64,000 nt of DNA. It comes from Trichodelitschia bisporula (Eukaryota > Ascomycota > Dothideomycetes > Phaeotrichales > Phaeotrichaceae). Within the stretch, counting starts at the first letter, position 1; each line of letters starts with the position of its first letter. The notes below the pieces were generated by a model. That model searched no databases and was not told the DNA's origin. It worked only from the letters and a program-made list of their open reading frames with translations. The stretch is taken from assembly GCA_010356995.1 (NCBI GenBank), contig ML996694.1:919163-983162 (forward strand). The letters are read 5' to 3'. Position numbers and translations under genes: made by a program. Shown one piece after another: positions 31,334-44,200 of the stretch.

Positions 31334-34013
31334 TCAACCACCAGCCGGGTACGGCCGCGGCGGTTCGCCACCTCCAGGAACAGGACTCGGTTCAGCGACT
31401 GGGCCGCCTGGAGGGGACGGCAGCGGCGGCGTAGCCGGCGGGAGCGCTGAGATGGGCACTTCAGGCATCTTGATCGGGGAGTCGATGCCCGATGTCAGGC
31501 GATCCGGAAGCTTCTCGCCACGGATAGCCTTCTCGATCTCCTCCTTGCCCAGAGTTTCGTATTCGACCAACGCACTAGCCAGCAGGTCCAGCTCCTTGCG
31601 CTTGGACGTGAGAAGATCCTGCGCCCGTTTCTTGCCTTCTTCCACCAGACGCCGAACTTCTTCCCAGATCTCTTGCTTCGTATTCGCCGGGAGGCGCGCG
31701 TAGTCAGAGTGCAGATCCAGATTGCCGAGGCGATCTGACATGCCCATTTGCGTCACCATGGCGTATGCGATAGCCGTAGCTTGTTGGATGTCGCTTGAAG
31801 CACCGCTAGTCACGTTTTCGGCGCCGTAAATCATCTCCTCAGCAACCTTGCCGCCCATGCAGACGTCGATACGGGCAAGGTACTCATTCTTGGCCATCGA
31901 AACGCGGTCAAGCTCCGGTAGCTGGAAGGTGATGCCCAAAGCGTGCCCCCTAGGCATAATAGTTGCTTTGTACAAGGGATCCGCGCGAGGGGTGAATAGG
32001 GCTACGAGAGCATGGCCTCCTTCATGGTAAGCAGTCATAACTTTGTCTTTATGCTGAATGACCGCGCTGCGCCGTTCTGCGCCCATAAGGATCTTGTCTT
32101 TTGCCCATTCGAAATCCGTCATGTTGATCTTGGTTGCCTTGCGCTTGCTCGCGTGCACGGCGGCTTGGTTGGCCAGGTTTTCCAACTCAGCTCCAGAAAA
32201 GCCAGGGGTTCCGCGAGCCAGGATGGAAACATCAACGTCAGTGCCAATCTGCATCTTCTTAGTGTGGTGCTTCAGGATTGACACACGGCCGCGGACATCT
32301 GGCAACGGAACTACGACGCGGCGATCGAAGCGTCCAGGACGCGTGAGAGCCTTGTCGAGAAGCTCCGGGAAATTGGTAGCCGCAAGGAAGATGACACCGG
32401 AATTGTTGTCGAAGCCATCCAGATCCGTAAGAAGCTGATTGAGGGTTTGCTTGACGTAAGCCGCATCCCGCTCATTACGCTTGCCGCCGATCGCATCCAG
32501 TTCATCGATGAAGACGATTGCCGGCGCCTTAGCCCGGGCGGCGGCAAAAAGTTCGCGGACACGCTTGGCACCGACACCGACGTAAACCTCGTCGAATTCC
32601 GAGCCGGACATGTAGAAGAATGGGACGCCAGCTTCACCAGCGACAGCACGGGCGAGAAGTGTTTTTCCAGTACCAGGAGGGCCGACAAGGAGAACACCCT
32701 TGGGCAGTTTGCCTCCGAGCGTTGAGAACTTGTCCGGAGACTTCAAGAACTCGACGAGCTCCTGGAGCTCCTCTTTGGCCTCCTCGCATCCGTGGACATC
32801 GGTGAATTTCGTTGTTTGCAGTTCCGGTTTCGCTTCGGCATTCGTTTGCGTGCTAACGCGCTTCAATATGCCAGTGCTTTCAATAAGAAAGCTGACAATG
32901 ACGTAGAAGGCCCAGCCAGCGAAGATGTACCAGAAGCAAAACTTAACCCACTTGAAGAGGTGGCTTCCGACAGTCTCTTCGACAACGACGTGTATTGGGC
33001 TACCCCGAGCTCCAGTGTTACCCTTTTCGATGGCCAGATTCGCTCCACGGGCGCGAGCACCGATCGCCTGAGCAGTAGCGTACTGTACAGCATTCAGGTT
33101 AGTTTGCTGTTGTTCCGGAGCAGCCGCCACAGAAGTGTTGGCTCCCTCGCTCTGATCCACGGCCCCGAGTTGTTCCAAAGCGCGAAGGTAGAGCTGCTCA
33201 CAGGCAGGGTTGCTGGCAACGCGACCCGTCTCATAGCGCTGGACAACAAGATCTGGGCGGTTGGCACGAAGGAGGGCCGAATAGAACGCATTCTGAGCGC
33301 TTGCGCTGCCAGGGTTGTTGTTCGCAGTCTGCTCCATACGAGCCAAATGGTTGTACGAGGTGTTCGAGCCCCAAAACATGCGCCGTTGCATCGCACTGCC
33401 TGGTCCCATTGGTATCATCGTTGTGATCTTCGACGACGTAGTACGGGAGAGAACAGAGTATTGGGCCCGCTGGGGGCGGAGGAAGACGCGGGGCTGCAAG
33501 GAGTTGGCGCGCCGAAAGACATGACGAGGAGCTTCGTGAGCGTCAGCGCTTATGCATTTGATCTGTGTAGCAGGACCAGCCAAGCATACCTGAAGATAAC
33601 AAACCAACCGCGGTGGGCGCAGACTGAAACACTCTATCCGCAGTCTGGGGCGAAAACGAAGCAGCCGGTACAGATACTCGGCAGTCGGGCAAGGCCGTCG
33701 CGACCGATGTGCTAGCCGCGCGCGAACCGCCATTTCGGCTTATGGTCGACAGCATCCGCCCCTCCAGCATCTTGATATTGGGAGACTGTCTGGCTTGCGA
33801 GACGGAATTTGATCGCGACGTAGAGGGGGGAGAGGGGCGGCCGAGTGTTCGCCACGGAGAGTGGAAGGCGGTTGATAGAGATGGCAAAACCTCAGATGTC
33901 ACCGATGCAAAGGCCTACAAATTGGTTAGCAGATTGCGTCACTGGAAGGCAGGGCCAAGGCCGCAGACGGCGAACTATCTCACCTGAACGGCAACCGGAC
34001 TTTGGAGAGCCAT
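31334..34013 (-). CDS. YME1: Mitochondrial i-AAA protease Yme1 (FtsH family)
   Basis: Three exons, 34013-33984, 33914-33590 and 33531-31334, encode 850 residues; introns of 69 and 58 nt end in TTTGTAG and CACGAAG with CTAAC and CTGAC branch points. The first exon carries just [10 protein letters not shown]. The N-terminus is basic and Ser-rich, as in import sequences. One transmembrane helix lies at about 310-335, then the AAA module: Walker A GPPGTGKT (about 402-409), Walker [13 protein letters not shown] (about 457-468) and the second-region motif [11 protein letters not shown]. The zinc protease site is HEGGH (about 621-625), where many homologues have HEAGH or HESGH. Yme1 degrades unassembled proteins on the intermembrane-space side of the inner membrane. 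The C-terminal 50 residues are Pro/Gly-rich, longer than in yeast. Confidence 0.95.
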
Positions 34014-34527
34014 GATGCTAGATCCGGAGGCGGCAACGGCCGCGATGCCAAAGAAGGGGCAATATGCAAATGTAATACTGCAAGACGAATTCAAACGATG
34101 AAGAGAAGACAGGACAAGAAATCGCGGGTGGCCACAGATGGCCGCGTGGTGGTTTGAGGTCAGACCGGCGGAAGTGGAGTGCGATGTGATGAAGTTGAGC
34201 CGCCCAGAGATTCTCGGGATGCGGCGCCGAGCAATCGGCTTCGCGTCAGACCACGTGATTAATAAACCGAGTTCAGTGGCAAATGTCGTATATTCGAACA
34301 TTCTACGTAGTCATCGTGTGTTTCTTAATACGGTAGCCTTCCCTTCTGCACACCTTCATCATGCAGAGTAGGTGCGGTTCGTGCTCTTGTTGCTGGTAAC
34401 GGGATATTCCAGGCGCTATTCAGAAACTCGGCCTCAACTTCCACGCTAACTTTCAACAACGGAAGGCCGCCTGTCTTCTAGTACAGGCTCAGAACCCCCT
34501 TTTGGAACTCTGCAGCTCTACTTCGTC
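34014..34527. promoter_or_regulatory. YME1 upstream region / GPI18 3' flank
   Basis: A 514-bp spacer containing a CCACGTGAT motif at 34251-34259 (CACGTG E-box core), about 240 bp upstream of the YME1 ATG. Functional relevance is unproven. Confidence 0.4.
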
Positions 34528-36141
34528 TCACGCCGGAGGCAAGAACGCCGCAAACAGAGCCCCTTGGATAAGCCCATACATGATCATCCACTTGACAGTC
34601 CACGAAGCCCACGAAGCCCCTTTCGCCTCGGTTGAACGTTGTAGGATGACCGTTGCGAGGAAAAGGTACCATAGTGGATACCCAGATGATAGTCGAGTAA
34701 TGACCTGGACATGAAATGAAGTCAAAGCAAGGATTGCCAAAACTAGCTGAGGCAAGGCCAGTCGGTGAGTGATTGAACTTGACTGATCGAACTCTTTTGC
34801 CGCTTCTACTTTTGCCCTATGAGTCTCGACAGTTGGCGGAGTAAGAGACCATTGACCCGTAAGCGCCAGGCAGGCGGAGGACGCCATCAGCAAAAGGGTA
34901 GGCGTGGCGAGCAAGAATAGTGGCAGGTTGGACAGCGTCCAGTACTTGAAAGGGCCAACGTTCCTGCATTTGTTAGCCGCGATATCCTAGCGGTAGCGAA
35001 GACTCTTGCCAGTAATGGGTTTGAACCCAGGTGTAAATGCTCGGAATTTGCCGGTTACACCATACAGGTACTTCGTCCTCCGAAGTGCCACTACAAAACT
35101 GTTTCCACGCAATGTACTGAGGCCCAACGAACCCGAGCCCAACAAGGACACCAGCGATGACGGTAGTTAAGAGTCGGCGAAGGCCAATGTATCGAACATC
35201 ATCCCGAAGCTTAGACGGAATGTAAGACATGGTAGTGGTTGGGATTAGTCCCAAGCCCTCTAGGACTCGTATAGATCCAGCAATGGCGTCGTAAAACATG
35301 ATCACTCCGCAAAACAGACCATTGCTTCGCAGAGTGGTGGCAAGGCCAAAAAGTGCTCCCGAGATAATTAGGTAGGCATCATTTTTGAGTGCCCACGCTG
35401 ATGGATCTCCGCTTGACGCATGGCTGTAGAATAAGTAGCCCGTAAAGTTCAGGAGGGCGAAGGGGGCCTCCGGGTACGGTGCCGCGAGAAACAGACCAGC
35501 GGGTGAGATAATGTGGAGAGCAGCCGTCACGAAGGCAATGCGCTGGTCAGCATGGCGTTGGGTGAGTGACAAAGTGAGATAGTAAAGGACGAAAACCGTG
35601 ACCAAATGACTGGCGTTTGCGAGGAAGATACCATGATAGGCAACGTCGAGAAGCGGAGAGCTGGACAAAGGGAGCCCTGTTGCGATCAGATTATCACTAG
35701 AAATTGCGGCGCCAAAGAGAGCTTCATTGAATCTGCAGAATACGTACACTCTGCAAGCTTTCCAAGCAACGTCGTCAGTCCCCATCCAAACGCCCACTCT
35801 TGCTCATAAACATATCCGCGCTGTGCAGAGGTGGTGTAATAGATCGCATCCCACCTCACCAGCCTCTGCGCCAGCCGTCGAGCCAGCCGAGCCACAAGTC
35901 CCGAGTCGGAAGCAGTACACGGTGAAGTCTCCAGGCACGTATCGATATCAGGGAAGAAGCCGACATCCCAGCCTCCACGCGACACGTCCGCCCCCCACCA
36001 CCGCATCCACAACCCCGTCGAAGAATCATACCCCTCACCTGGACTCGCAAGCGCCACGCCGAGTAGCACGAGTTTCCACGCGATAAACAGCAACGCAAGG
36101 GACGCCAGCGGTGCGTGTGACGAAGGCCGGAGGCGGAACAT
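34528..36141 (-). CDS. GPI18: GPI mannosyltransferase 2 (PIG-V / Gpi18)
   Basis: Three exons, 36141-35748, 35676-35010 and 34963-34528, encode 498 residues. It is a polytopic ER enzyme that adds the second mannose to the GPI precursor. Family marks are RLVRWDAIYYTTSAQRGYVYEQEWAFGWG-type sequence (split here: RWDAIYY and EQEWAFGWG), SPAGLFLAAPYPEAPFA, ATTLRSNGL and WNVGPFKYWTLSNLP. The second intron (35009-34964) begins GCAAGA and ends GCAG with a GCTAAC branch: a GC-AG intron that precisely rebuilds HYW-NVG. For the first intron I chose the GTACGT donor with a CAACAG acceptor (71 nt, 35747-35677); a GTGTAC donor with TCTAG acceptor (51 nt) also keeps frame and would add seven residues, so that junction is uncertain. 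The ATG at 36141 is the first in frame. Confidence 0.9.
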
Positions 36142-37205
36142 GGTCCTGGCTTCGGGTTGCGTGAGCTGGCGCAGCGATGCGGAGCCGATAAGCTCTGAGT
36201 CAACTTTTGAGTCAAAGGGACCTTGGTGAGGCGTGATGTGTACCCCACAGCACCTGACTCTGCATCCGAACAGCAAGCACGTCGACAACTGACAGGTCCA
36301 GCCTCAACGACAGCCGTGTTGTCCTACAGGAGAGCACTCTACTCGACGCAGACTAGAGCAACTAGCCTCAAGGGTGAGTGGGTTGACCGGGAATTCGGTC
36401 CAGGTGCAAGAAATAGCGAAGAAAATAGGCACATGAGGGGTGAAACGTTATGTATGCAAGAATCAGGATGTCGTCGTCCCCAAAACGACGCGGAAACAGT
36501 CTGGCCCCTGCGCCATGCTTGCTCCGAGCTGCAGGGTTCCTGACGCGGGAAGGGGATCCCAGTCACAGATCACGTGTTACAAAATCAGTTGCATGCCGAA
36601 AGAGGTAATTGTTGTGGGCAGCCAGCCCGATCTCCTCACAGTAGCCCTGGGAAGCACCAGGATGAGGGCATCGGCCTGAAATAAACTTGGCGAACCGCTG
36701 GTGATCACAGAGCACTATCATCCACGTTGTGCGCATAGAAAGTTTGGGTAAATATTATTACAGTTAGACATTCTTCTCTATCGAAGAATCTACCTACTCC
36801 GCACTTCATGCCAAAGCAGCAACGGCTGACAGTGGAACCGCTGCATGCGAATAAGCGCGCAGCATAACACACCCAATAATGGTTCACAGAGCACTTCTGC
36901 AAACCAATCATGCCCATCAACAAATCGCAAAGATATCAACCCAGCGACCATCTGGTCGCACAAACGCCAATGCAATGCAGATGCCCCAGATGCCATGTAG
37001 AACCAAAGAAAATCAGAGAGGGAGTAGCTAGGGGACGGCTGCAACCAACCAGTGGTGCCTCGCGTACCACTGTGCCGTTCATGCATTCAACTATGTCATC
37101 CAACAAGCCAGGCCGTGTATCAGGTGTATCAAGCGTGCTAAATAGAGGAACGCTGATGTGAGAGCGTAGCAGTTTCGTAAGCAATGGAGGAAAGTCGAAA
37201 ACAGC
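36142..37205. other. GPI18 upstream region / cyclin 3' flank
   Basis: A 1.06-kb spacer between two minus-strand genes. It includes TCACGTG-type sequence at about 36569-36576. No gene was recognised. Confidence 0.4.
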
Positions 37206-38273
37206 TCAGACGGCGGTTCTGGTCTGCCCACCAAGGAAGCGCGAAAGGAAGCCACCACCAACCGGCCCGATGCGGGCCTTCTTGGCGGGCTTTTCGTCGT
37301 AGACAGGCAAGCGGTGGTGAGGTGTCTTGGTCATTGGAACGAGGGGCTCAAAGTGGACGACCACGGCGCCACTTTCGTTGTCGTAGTTATGGATGTACAT
37401 AGGCTCCGGAGCCATGTTCGCCGGTTCGAATGGCTCATTCAGCGAGTCGATATCCGGAGAGGTGCTGTTGGACGACGAGCTGCGACTTGGCGGAGAAAGC
37501 GACGGAGTCCTAGCCGAGGAAGCGACGCTGTTCATGCGAACTGTGCGCTGCGATGGAGCGTAGTCTGAGCGGCGGGGATAGCTTTGCATCAAACGCTGCT
37601 TTTCCTCCGCAAGAGCCGCCTGGTGAGCGAATTCTTCCATCTCGATCTTGCGCTGGCGTGCCGCGCGGATGCGCTCCTGGTCGGCGAAGTACGACCGAAT
37701 CGGGGCCAAGAACGGTTCCAGGTGGGTGTAGAGGTCATCAGGACGAATGCGTAGATCCCAGTCAAGCAAAAAGAGCATCTGCTTCTCCATGAGGTTGACT
37801 TCAGTGATAGAGAAACCGAAGGATCCGAAGCCACGCATGTTCGTGTAGCGTGCCCAGTGCTTGTTCTTCGGCGAAGAGTCGTTGAGATTCTTCGCGGCGA
37901 GGATGAGCGAAGCAAGGAAGATGCGATGAACGGTGCAGCGCATGCCCTTCGCGACAGGAGGGAGGCGTGCCTTGAGACGGGCGAGGTAGACCAGTGACGA
38001 CATAAGAGTCGGGACCTGAACGTGAGACTTCTCGACCAGCGATGTGATGAAGGCTTCAACCGACGGGAGAGCAGGGCTGGCGGGCCCCTGCGACGGGGAG
38101 TCCGGCGGGGTGATAAGTTGGCCATTCTTGACGGGAGCCGAGGGGGTCTCGCAGCGAATGACCTGGGACGCAACGCCAGCGAGGTGGGAGATCATCTCTT
38201 TGGATACTGGGAGTGAGATGAAGTAGTCCAGAGCAGCCTTGTTCGACGCCATGGTGGGAGTGGACCGCGACAT
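37206..38273 (-). CDS. Pho80/Pcl-family cyclin, PclA-like
   Basis: A single exon of 355 residues from ATG 38273 (a second ATG at 38252 opens MASNKAALDYFISLPVS). The cyclin box spans about residues 70-190: TLMSSLVYLARLKARLPP, then HRIFLASLILAAKNLNDSS, KHWARYTNMRGFGSF and EVNLMEKQMLFLLDWDLRI. This pattern is typical of Pcl1/2-type cyclins that activate the Pho85 kinase, and the N-terminus strongly resembles Aspergillus PclA, known for a role in conidiation. After the box come a charged helix (QERIRAARQRKIEMEEFAHQ) and a Ser-rich tail ending in GGGFLSRFLGG, with multiple potential phosphosites. Orthology to PclA is inference from the family resemblance. A very long gene-free upstream region suggests complex regulation. 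Confidence 0.85.
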   Translation of the reverse strand: MSRSTPTMASNKAALDYFISLPVSKEMISHLAGVASQVIRCETPSAPVKNGQLITPPDSPSQGPASPALPSVEAFITSLVEKSHVQVPTLMSSLVYLARLKARLPPVAKGMRCTVHRIFLASLILAAKNLNDSSPKNKHWARYTNMRGFGSFGFSITEVNLMEKQMLFLLDWDLRIRPDDLYTHLEPFLAPIRSYFADQERIRAARQRKIEMEEFAHQAALAEEKQRLMQSYPRRSDYAPSQRTVRMNSVASSARTPSLSPPSRSSSSNSTSPDIDSLNEPFEPANMAPEPMYIHNYDNESGAVVVHFEPLVPMTKTPHHRLPVYDEKPAKKARIGPVGGGFLSRFLGGQTRTAV

Positions 38274-41200
38274 TTTGAACTTGGGGTGGTGATGTCGAAA
38301 AGAAGCCGGGGTGCTGAGATCCGATGGTGGAATAGGCAACGGGTTGCGTGCCTATTTTGTGAAGGACAAGAGCGCAAAGATTGACAGATATGTCGTAGAC
38401 AATGACGACGTTCAGATTGCGTGGGACCTGCCGACGTGTTTTGGATGGACAATTTTCGAACACAAAACCCTTTACCAGAAAGGACGAGCGGATTATGGAT
38501 TAAATTAGGCGAGGCTCAAAACGAAATGCGGAGGTTGGGAGTGACGAAAGATTGTCGAGTGTGGTCCTTTCTACGGCACTGCCGGTGTGAGGTTGTCGAG
38601 TCAGCCCCGCCAAGAAGCGAGATGCAGACAAAAGAAAGTTTTTTTGGTGTGTGGGGTGGGGTGAGCTCGTTTGACGGTTGAGAAACGAGAAGTCCAGTGA
38701 GGATCCGACCGGCGGATGATATGTAGTGCTTGTATGGGTGAGGGAATCGGAACGAAAGGGGAAGGCACGGCCTTGGAATGCAAGATGCAGGAGGTTTGAA
38801 GGGCGTAAGGTTGGTGATGCTGCGGGGGGGGGGGATGGGAAGGCTGTGTGGGTGTGTGTCGGGGAGACCGGGGTGGGATGATCCGGGGTGGGGTAGAAAA
38901 ACAAAAAGGGAAAGGACAAGAGGAGAGGGAGGAAGGGCTGATGAGGAGAAGAAGGAGGGTGTTGTAGAAGCGGGTAAGGCGAGCTTCTTTAATGCAATGC
39001 CGAGATGGTGGGTGAGTGTAGAGTGGTGAAGAGGCGGTAGGGTGTGAGTCCCTCAAAATAAATTTGAGCTTTCAGTTGGGCGCGAGTGGAAGGCGGCGGG
39101 TATGAATTTGGACAGGCGCTTCGGGTACTTCCTGTCTTCTTTTTTTTCCTTTCGTCGATGCTTTCCACAGCTTCCACAAGGGTTCGCCGCAGGAATTTCC
39201 GGTGGGGCCTGTGAGGTTGAGAGGGGTTGGGTAGAGGGAAGTCGATGATTGGGTGGCGCTTTGTTCCCGCGCGACAGCTCAGACGACGGACAGGCCTGCG
39301 ATAGGCTGTCTCAGCTTCCCAGTACTGCCTCCCTAACCTGCTTGGGTGTTTCAACCTCTGCCACCCTTCAGCCAACGGCGTCGTTGCTTCAGCCCTCAAG
39401 ACTCTTCCGCGTATGCGAGCAAGACGACCGGCAAAGTCTCCTGCGCCCCAACGTGCTTCCGAGTGTAAGAGATGTGGTGACCCGGTAGCCTGTGGATTTG
39501 CGGGTCTGTTGTCTGGACGGGAAGCGAGCCGAGGATACTCGAAACGGTGGAGTCGGGACACCTTAAACGATGAACCAGACTCGTGGTGGGTGGTGGGTGG
39601 TGGTTGGAAGATGGAAGGCTTGCTTGCTGGACTGGGTATAGTAGTGCTGGTGTCGATGGGGTCGATGGTGCCGCAGACTCCACACACAAGAGACGGTAAG
39701 GATCCGTGTTTCCGTGTAGCGGTGACTCGAAGGTGAAAATCTCTCTTCCTTTTCTTCACTGCTGCCGCTGTTGATGTTGCTGATGCAAGGTCGGCGCACG
39801 TCGTGTGTCTCTGCAGGTGTTCCGCGAGACTACGCGACAAAGAAATATCAAGCCGTATGTATGTACTTCGGCAAGTCAGGGGAGGCGCGTCAGTTGCGAG
39901 ATGGAAAGAGGCGGGTCCGATGGGGTGGCCGACGCTTGCTCTTCTATCATCCACCACACACACACACCTGCTTGCTGTTCCTCTGTCAAGGGGAGGCGTG
40001 CAGATGGGGATGGAGGCTGGGCCCTGGTCAAAGGAAGCGGAAGGGTATCACGTCGTCGATGAAAATTCCGCCTGAGCTGCACGATAGATTGAGGGTCAAG
40101 CCAGTTGATGTGCTGGCAGACAAACCATCCAAGACCGGTGGAGGCAGGGCTGGCAGGTATGCTGGTATGCTCTGTCCCTTTTTGCTCCTGCCCCATGCCT
40201 AACTGGCAGACCGCCTCGTCGCACTTCGGGCTCGCTGGATGGACATCTCGAGTTCGTAACCCTAAAACTAAGGCTCAAAGGAGGTGAGGAGCGTGGCAGG
40301 GGTGAACTAGGAATATTCAGGGAGGCAGGGAAGAGGGGGCCGGTTGAACAGCGAAACGGTTGACGACGACGAACAACTACTTCTGCAAGGTCATATATCC
40401 TACATCCGATCATTCCGTAAACCCTCTCTCGCCCTGCCGTCCTTGCAAGCCTCTCTCCTCCCGAAAGCCTGAGCCTCGCTCCCCAAGCCTGGTAGTCGCG
40501 GCATCGCCATGTGGTGACGACAACCCTTCTCAGCTCCATCTTCCTTACCCTGCCCCCGCTCGCACGAGCTGTTCGTGGAGTGCACGGATTCAGTTAGAAG
40601 GGGCCAGGCATAAATCACAACCCAAAAGGGAGAGCCCAATTATCCCCGGTCGAACAGCCTCGCCGTATGGGTGAACAGCGAGCAGGCTGCGGCCGCGGCC
40701 AGGTAGACGTGGGCAGCAAGTCCAGCGACGGATCGCTCACGAGGCTCGGAGCCCGGCTCGCTTTCCACATTAACGATGAACAATGCCTGACTGTTTACCC
40801 CGAAGCAGCTGCCGGCTGGTGGCGATCACGTAGTCCTCCCCAGCCACATATGCCCGTACAGCAGTCGTTCTCGCCCCCCGCCTTCCTGCAACCCCCACCC
40901 TTACCTCGGTGTCAAGGGACTTCCCCAAACGCAACGACCTGTCCTTTTGGGACGGGCCGGGATTTTTCATGCCGCAGTGGCTGACGCGGCTGCCAGGAGC
41001 CTGGGCGAGGAAAGGTAGCTCCTAGATTGACGGAGTTCGCGTCCAGGGAACAAGAGTCGGCTGTGAAGCCGAGCGATAGCGGCATGTTAGCCTCCCTGGA
41101 GTGGCAGGTCCGGAGCGGCGGAGGATGCATATTTTGCATGCAACGCAATATGTGCGACAGCTCAGAGTGGTCCATCATGATGAGATTGTACGGTGTGGCA

Positions 41201-44200
41201 GGCAGGTGCAAGGGAAGCAAGGAAAACTCTTGAAGCTACTTGGATGCCCTGGATGCTTCAAAGATGTGGTAGGCTGCTTCGCTCCTTCGCCCCCGCCCCG
41301 CCCTGCGCCCCCAGCCCCTCCCCGGTCAACGCCACCCGCCCCCCCATGTCGGAGATGTGTGGCTGGGTACATGTGGCTGGTAGCTTGGCTCCGAAGTCTC
41401 TCCATGTTTTTTCGCATGAATGATGCGCGGTCATCTCCGACCGAGTTTGATCCGAGGGGTACGTTAGCATGAGGGTCGAATGACGTAGCGAGCGGCGGAG
41501 CTTCTTCGTACCGTAACCGTCTTCGCTACCGGGCGTCAGTTTGATATTCACTCAAATGCGCAGTTCAGCTGAGCAGCGGGCTTGACCGTCTCCCGCTGAA
41601 CCTCAATCTCAACATGCGCCACACCTATCTCCAAGGCCGAGGAGCCGAGCGCCCGAACGGCCCGACCGCCACCTCATCGGTCATGCCCGCCAACCATCGG
41701 GCCAAGACTCAGGATGCATCTCCACAAGCCGCCCAATGACAGCGTCATGCTTCATCGTCGCAGCTCACACTGGAGACGATGTTTCGTGGGCCGCCCTTCC
41801 GCACTCTGCGTCGGCTTCATCTTTCTAGATTGCTTCTGACAGCAGGCCAGTTGGCCTAAGCCCAACACTGGAAACGAGGCGGTGCCTATTGGTCACGATG
41901 TACGGGTTTCATTTTGCTGCTGACCTCGACATCCCGGCTCCGCATCGCAACCCATTGACGATGACTGATGACTTGTCGTGCACGTGTTGCGTGCGATTCA
42001 GCCTGTGTCAACGTTCTGCGCTGGTTTCATTTGACAGAGTTGGCTCGCGCGGGTTTGCGCACGATGAGTGCGGGGTAACTCCCGCAGTGTACGTACTACG
42101 AATTATGCCATATTCTTTCTTCTCGTCGCCTAACCTTACCTACTCATAGCACATGGTATGCAGCTACCGTACTCTCTCGGAAACAGCATCACGCGGTACA
42201 TCCATGGTCTCCAGCTTCACGATCTAAGGGTAGGGCGGACCGTCTGACCCTTAGGCCTCGCCCACGTTATTCCAGGTAAAAGGCAAAGGTGAATACCTCG
42301 ACTGTCGATAGCCTCGAGATGATCGAACCCTGAGCCTGCTGGCATCTCTTTGTCCCCCCTCCCTAGGGTGCAAGGTGTTGTGCAAGGTGCTGGTGCAAGG
42401 TGTCGAGTGTCGAATATCTCCCCCCCCAATCCCCCACTTTATACGGGCAGCCAATCATAAGTTTTTCTGTGTAGCCAGCTGCGCTTGCTCTCACAGCACA
42501 GCCTCACGGCTTCACCATCCAAAACACACGCGACTCTTCAACCCAGCAGACTGGGGAACTAAACTTTGTATGCATCGACAAAGGCCCGATGACCCGTACA
42601 ATACCTGCGTATATCATCCAAGTAGCATTCCTTAATATTCCTAATAATAAGGTACGCACAGACTCTCACACTCCCACCTTGTTCCTTGATCCCATCCCCG
42701 TGTTCGAGGAGGATGAGCAGTTACATTTACTACAGTGGCTCGTCATACTAGACGCGGATCGTGTTGGTCCATGAAAGCTAAGCGCCAGGTGGAGCTGGAG
42801 AGGTCGCATATACATTGCGCGCAGGTCCGCGAATAGGTACTCGTACATCCGTCTCACCTCCCCCAGGTACGCTCTTCCTTTGCCGCCGCAATCTACACAC
42901 CTCCAAATATTGCACCTTCCTTTCTCCCCTAGTTCCCGTGAGTGGACAAGCTCATTTTAGCACACAACGTCCCGGAGAGGCGTTCTCTGATTCCAAACTC
43001 AACCGCGCCGCTCTGCGTCAGCTTGTCAAACGTCCAGACTGTCCTCTTTCGCGTTCCCTCCTGCCTCCCTGTGGCCGCCACCAGTGATACGATTGGCGAC
43101 TAGCGTCGCATTCACCACTCTGCCAGACGTTTCACCCGTTGGTCCAACGGTCGTTTGATGGCGTGGGACAGAAGATCGTTGCATTTCATTATTTGCTGGC
43201 ATTAACGCTCGCCCCTCTAAGTTGCTCATGGGCTCACCATCTACATTCAGGATATGTCCGGCCATGCGAGGGACAAAACGTGCATGTGCGCATCGACCTT
43301 TCGACCTTTGTTCCTCGCCCCCGTGCGCATAATTTGCACGACCAGAAGCCTTGCCACATCTCAAGTCGCCCGCGTCACTTCCGCGCCTAATCCCCCGATG
43401 CTGTGAAGCCGTCCCTACGGTAAAGTCAAGCGTCGTCAGGCAGGCAGCAATCGCCGGCATCCTCCACGCCTTCATTCAGCCCGATCGGACCGTCGCGTAG
43501 CCTGGGGCGAAGCAACCGCCGGCGACATGGCCGACCGGAAACGGTTGATCTGGACCACCGTTAATCCCGGGCGAAAATTCCCGATTGCGTGTCACATCAT
43601 CTGCGGCGTCTCCCCGCCCTGCGCCTCTTGGTTTCACGCAGCGCCCGATATGATTGGCTGAGTAGTGGCGTTGGGCACGAGGCTGGAACCGGTCGGTGAG
43701 TTTTTCTGTTTTGCCAGCGCTATGGGCTTTGACGTGCGTTGCACGAGTGATGATGGTGGGCTGTGCTGTTTGATGTGGCTTTGGAGTGACGTCCTTCATA
43801 GGCGTTGGGTACCATTGCTGATGCACGGGGCGAGTGGAGGACGTTGCTCCGGTCTGGTCGGGCGTATCTTGGGAGCTACGTTATGACGGTCAGGCTGGGA
43901 TTTCTTCGACCTTTGGTACGCACGTACTACTCCTCGCCCAAGAGTAGCAATGGAAACAGTCGAAGCCGCGGGTATCTTGGTACCATATGGCTCTGTCTCC
44001 CTGGAACAACGAGCATGATATCTGACGACATTCAGCATGGCGATCAGAGCAGGTAGAATCAGGCATGAACAAGCAGAAACGGTATCCACTATTCACAGGA
44101 CTACGCCTAGGCCTTCATCGCCGCTAACTATCGACTAATAATTTTCAGGTTGAAAAAATTAGACTGCTCCATGCCAAAAGCTTCATCTCCCCCATCTCAT

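Noticed and set aside
33543-33902. Independent 119-residue protein beside YME1
   Set aside because: It is YME1 exon 2 read past its splice donor; the frame joins cleanly to exon 3 as VGLLSSA-PRHVF.
39956-39968. CA microsatellite as a regulatory element
   Set aside because: It is a short simple repeat with no supporting context.
42290-42330. GGGTTCGATCATC on the minus strand, possible tRNA B-box
   Set aside because: The T-stem does not pair and no cloverleaf can be drawn.
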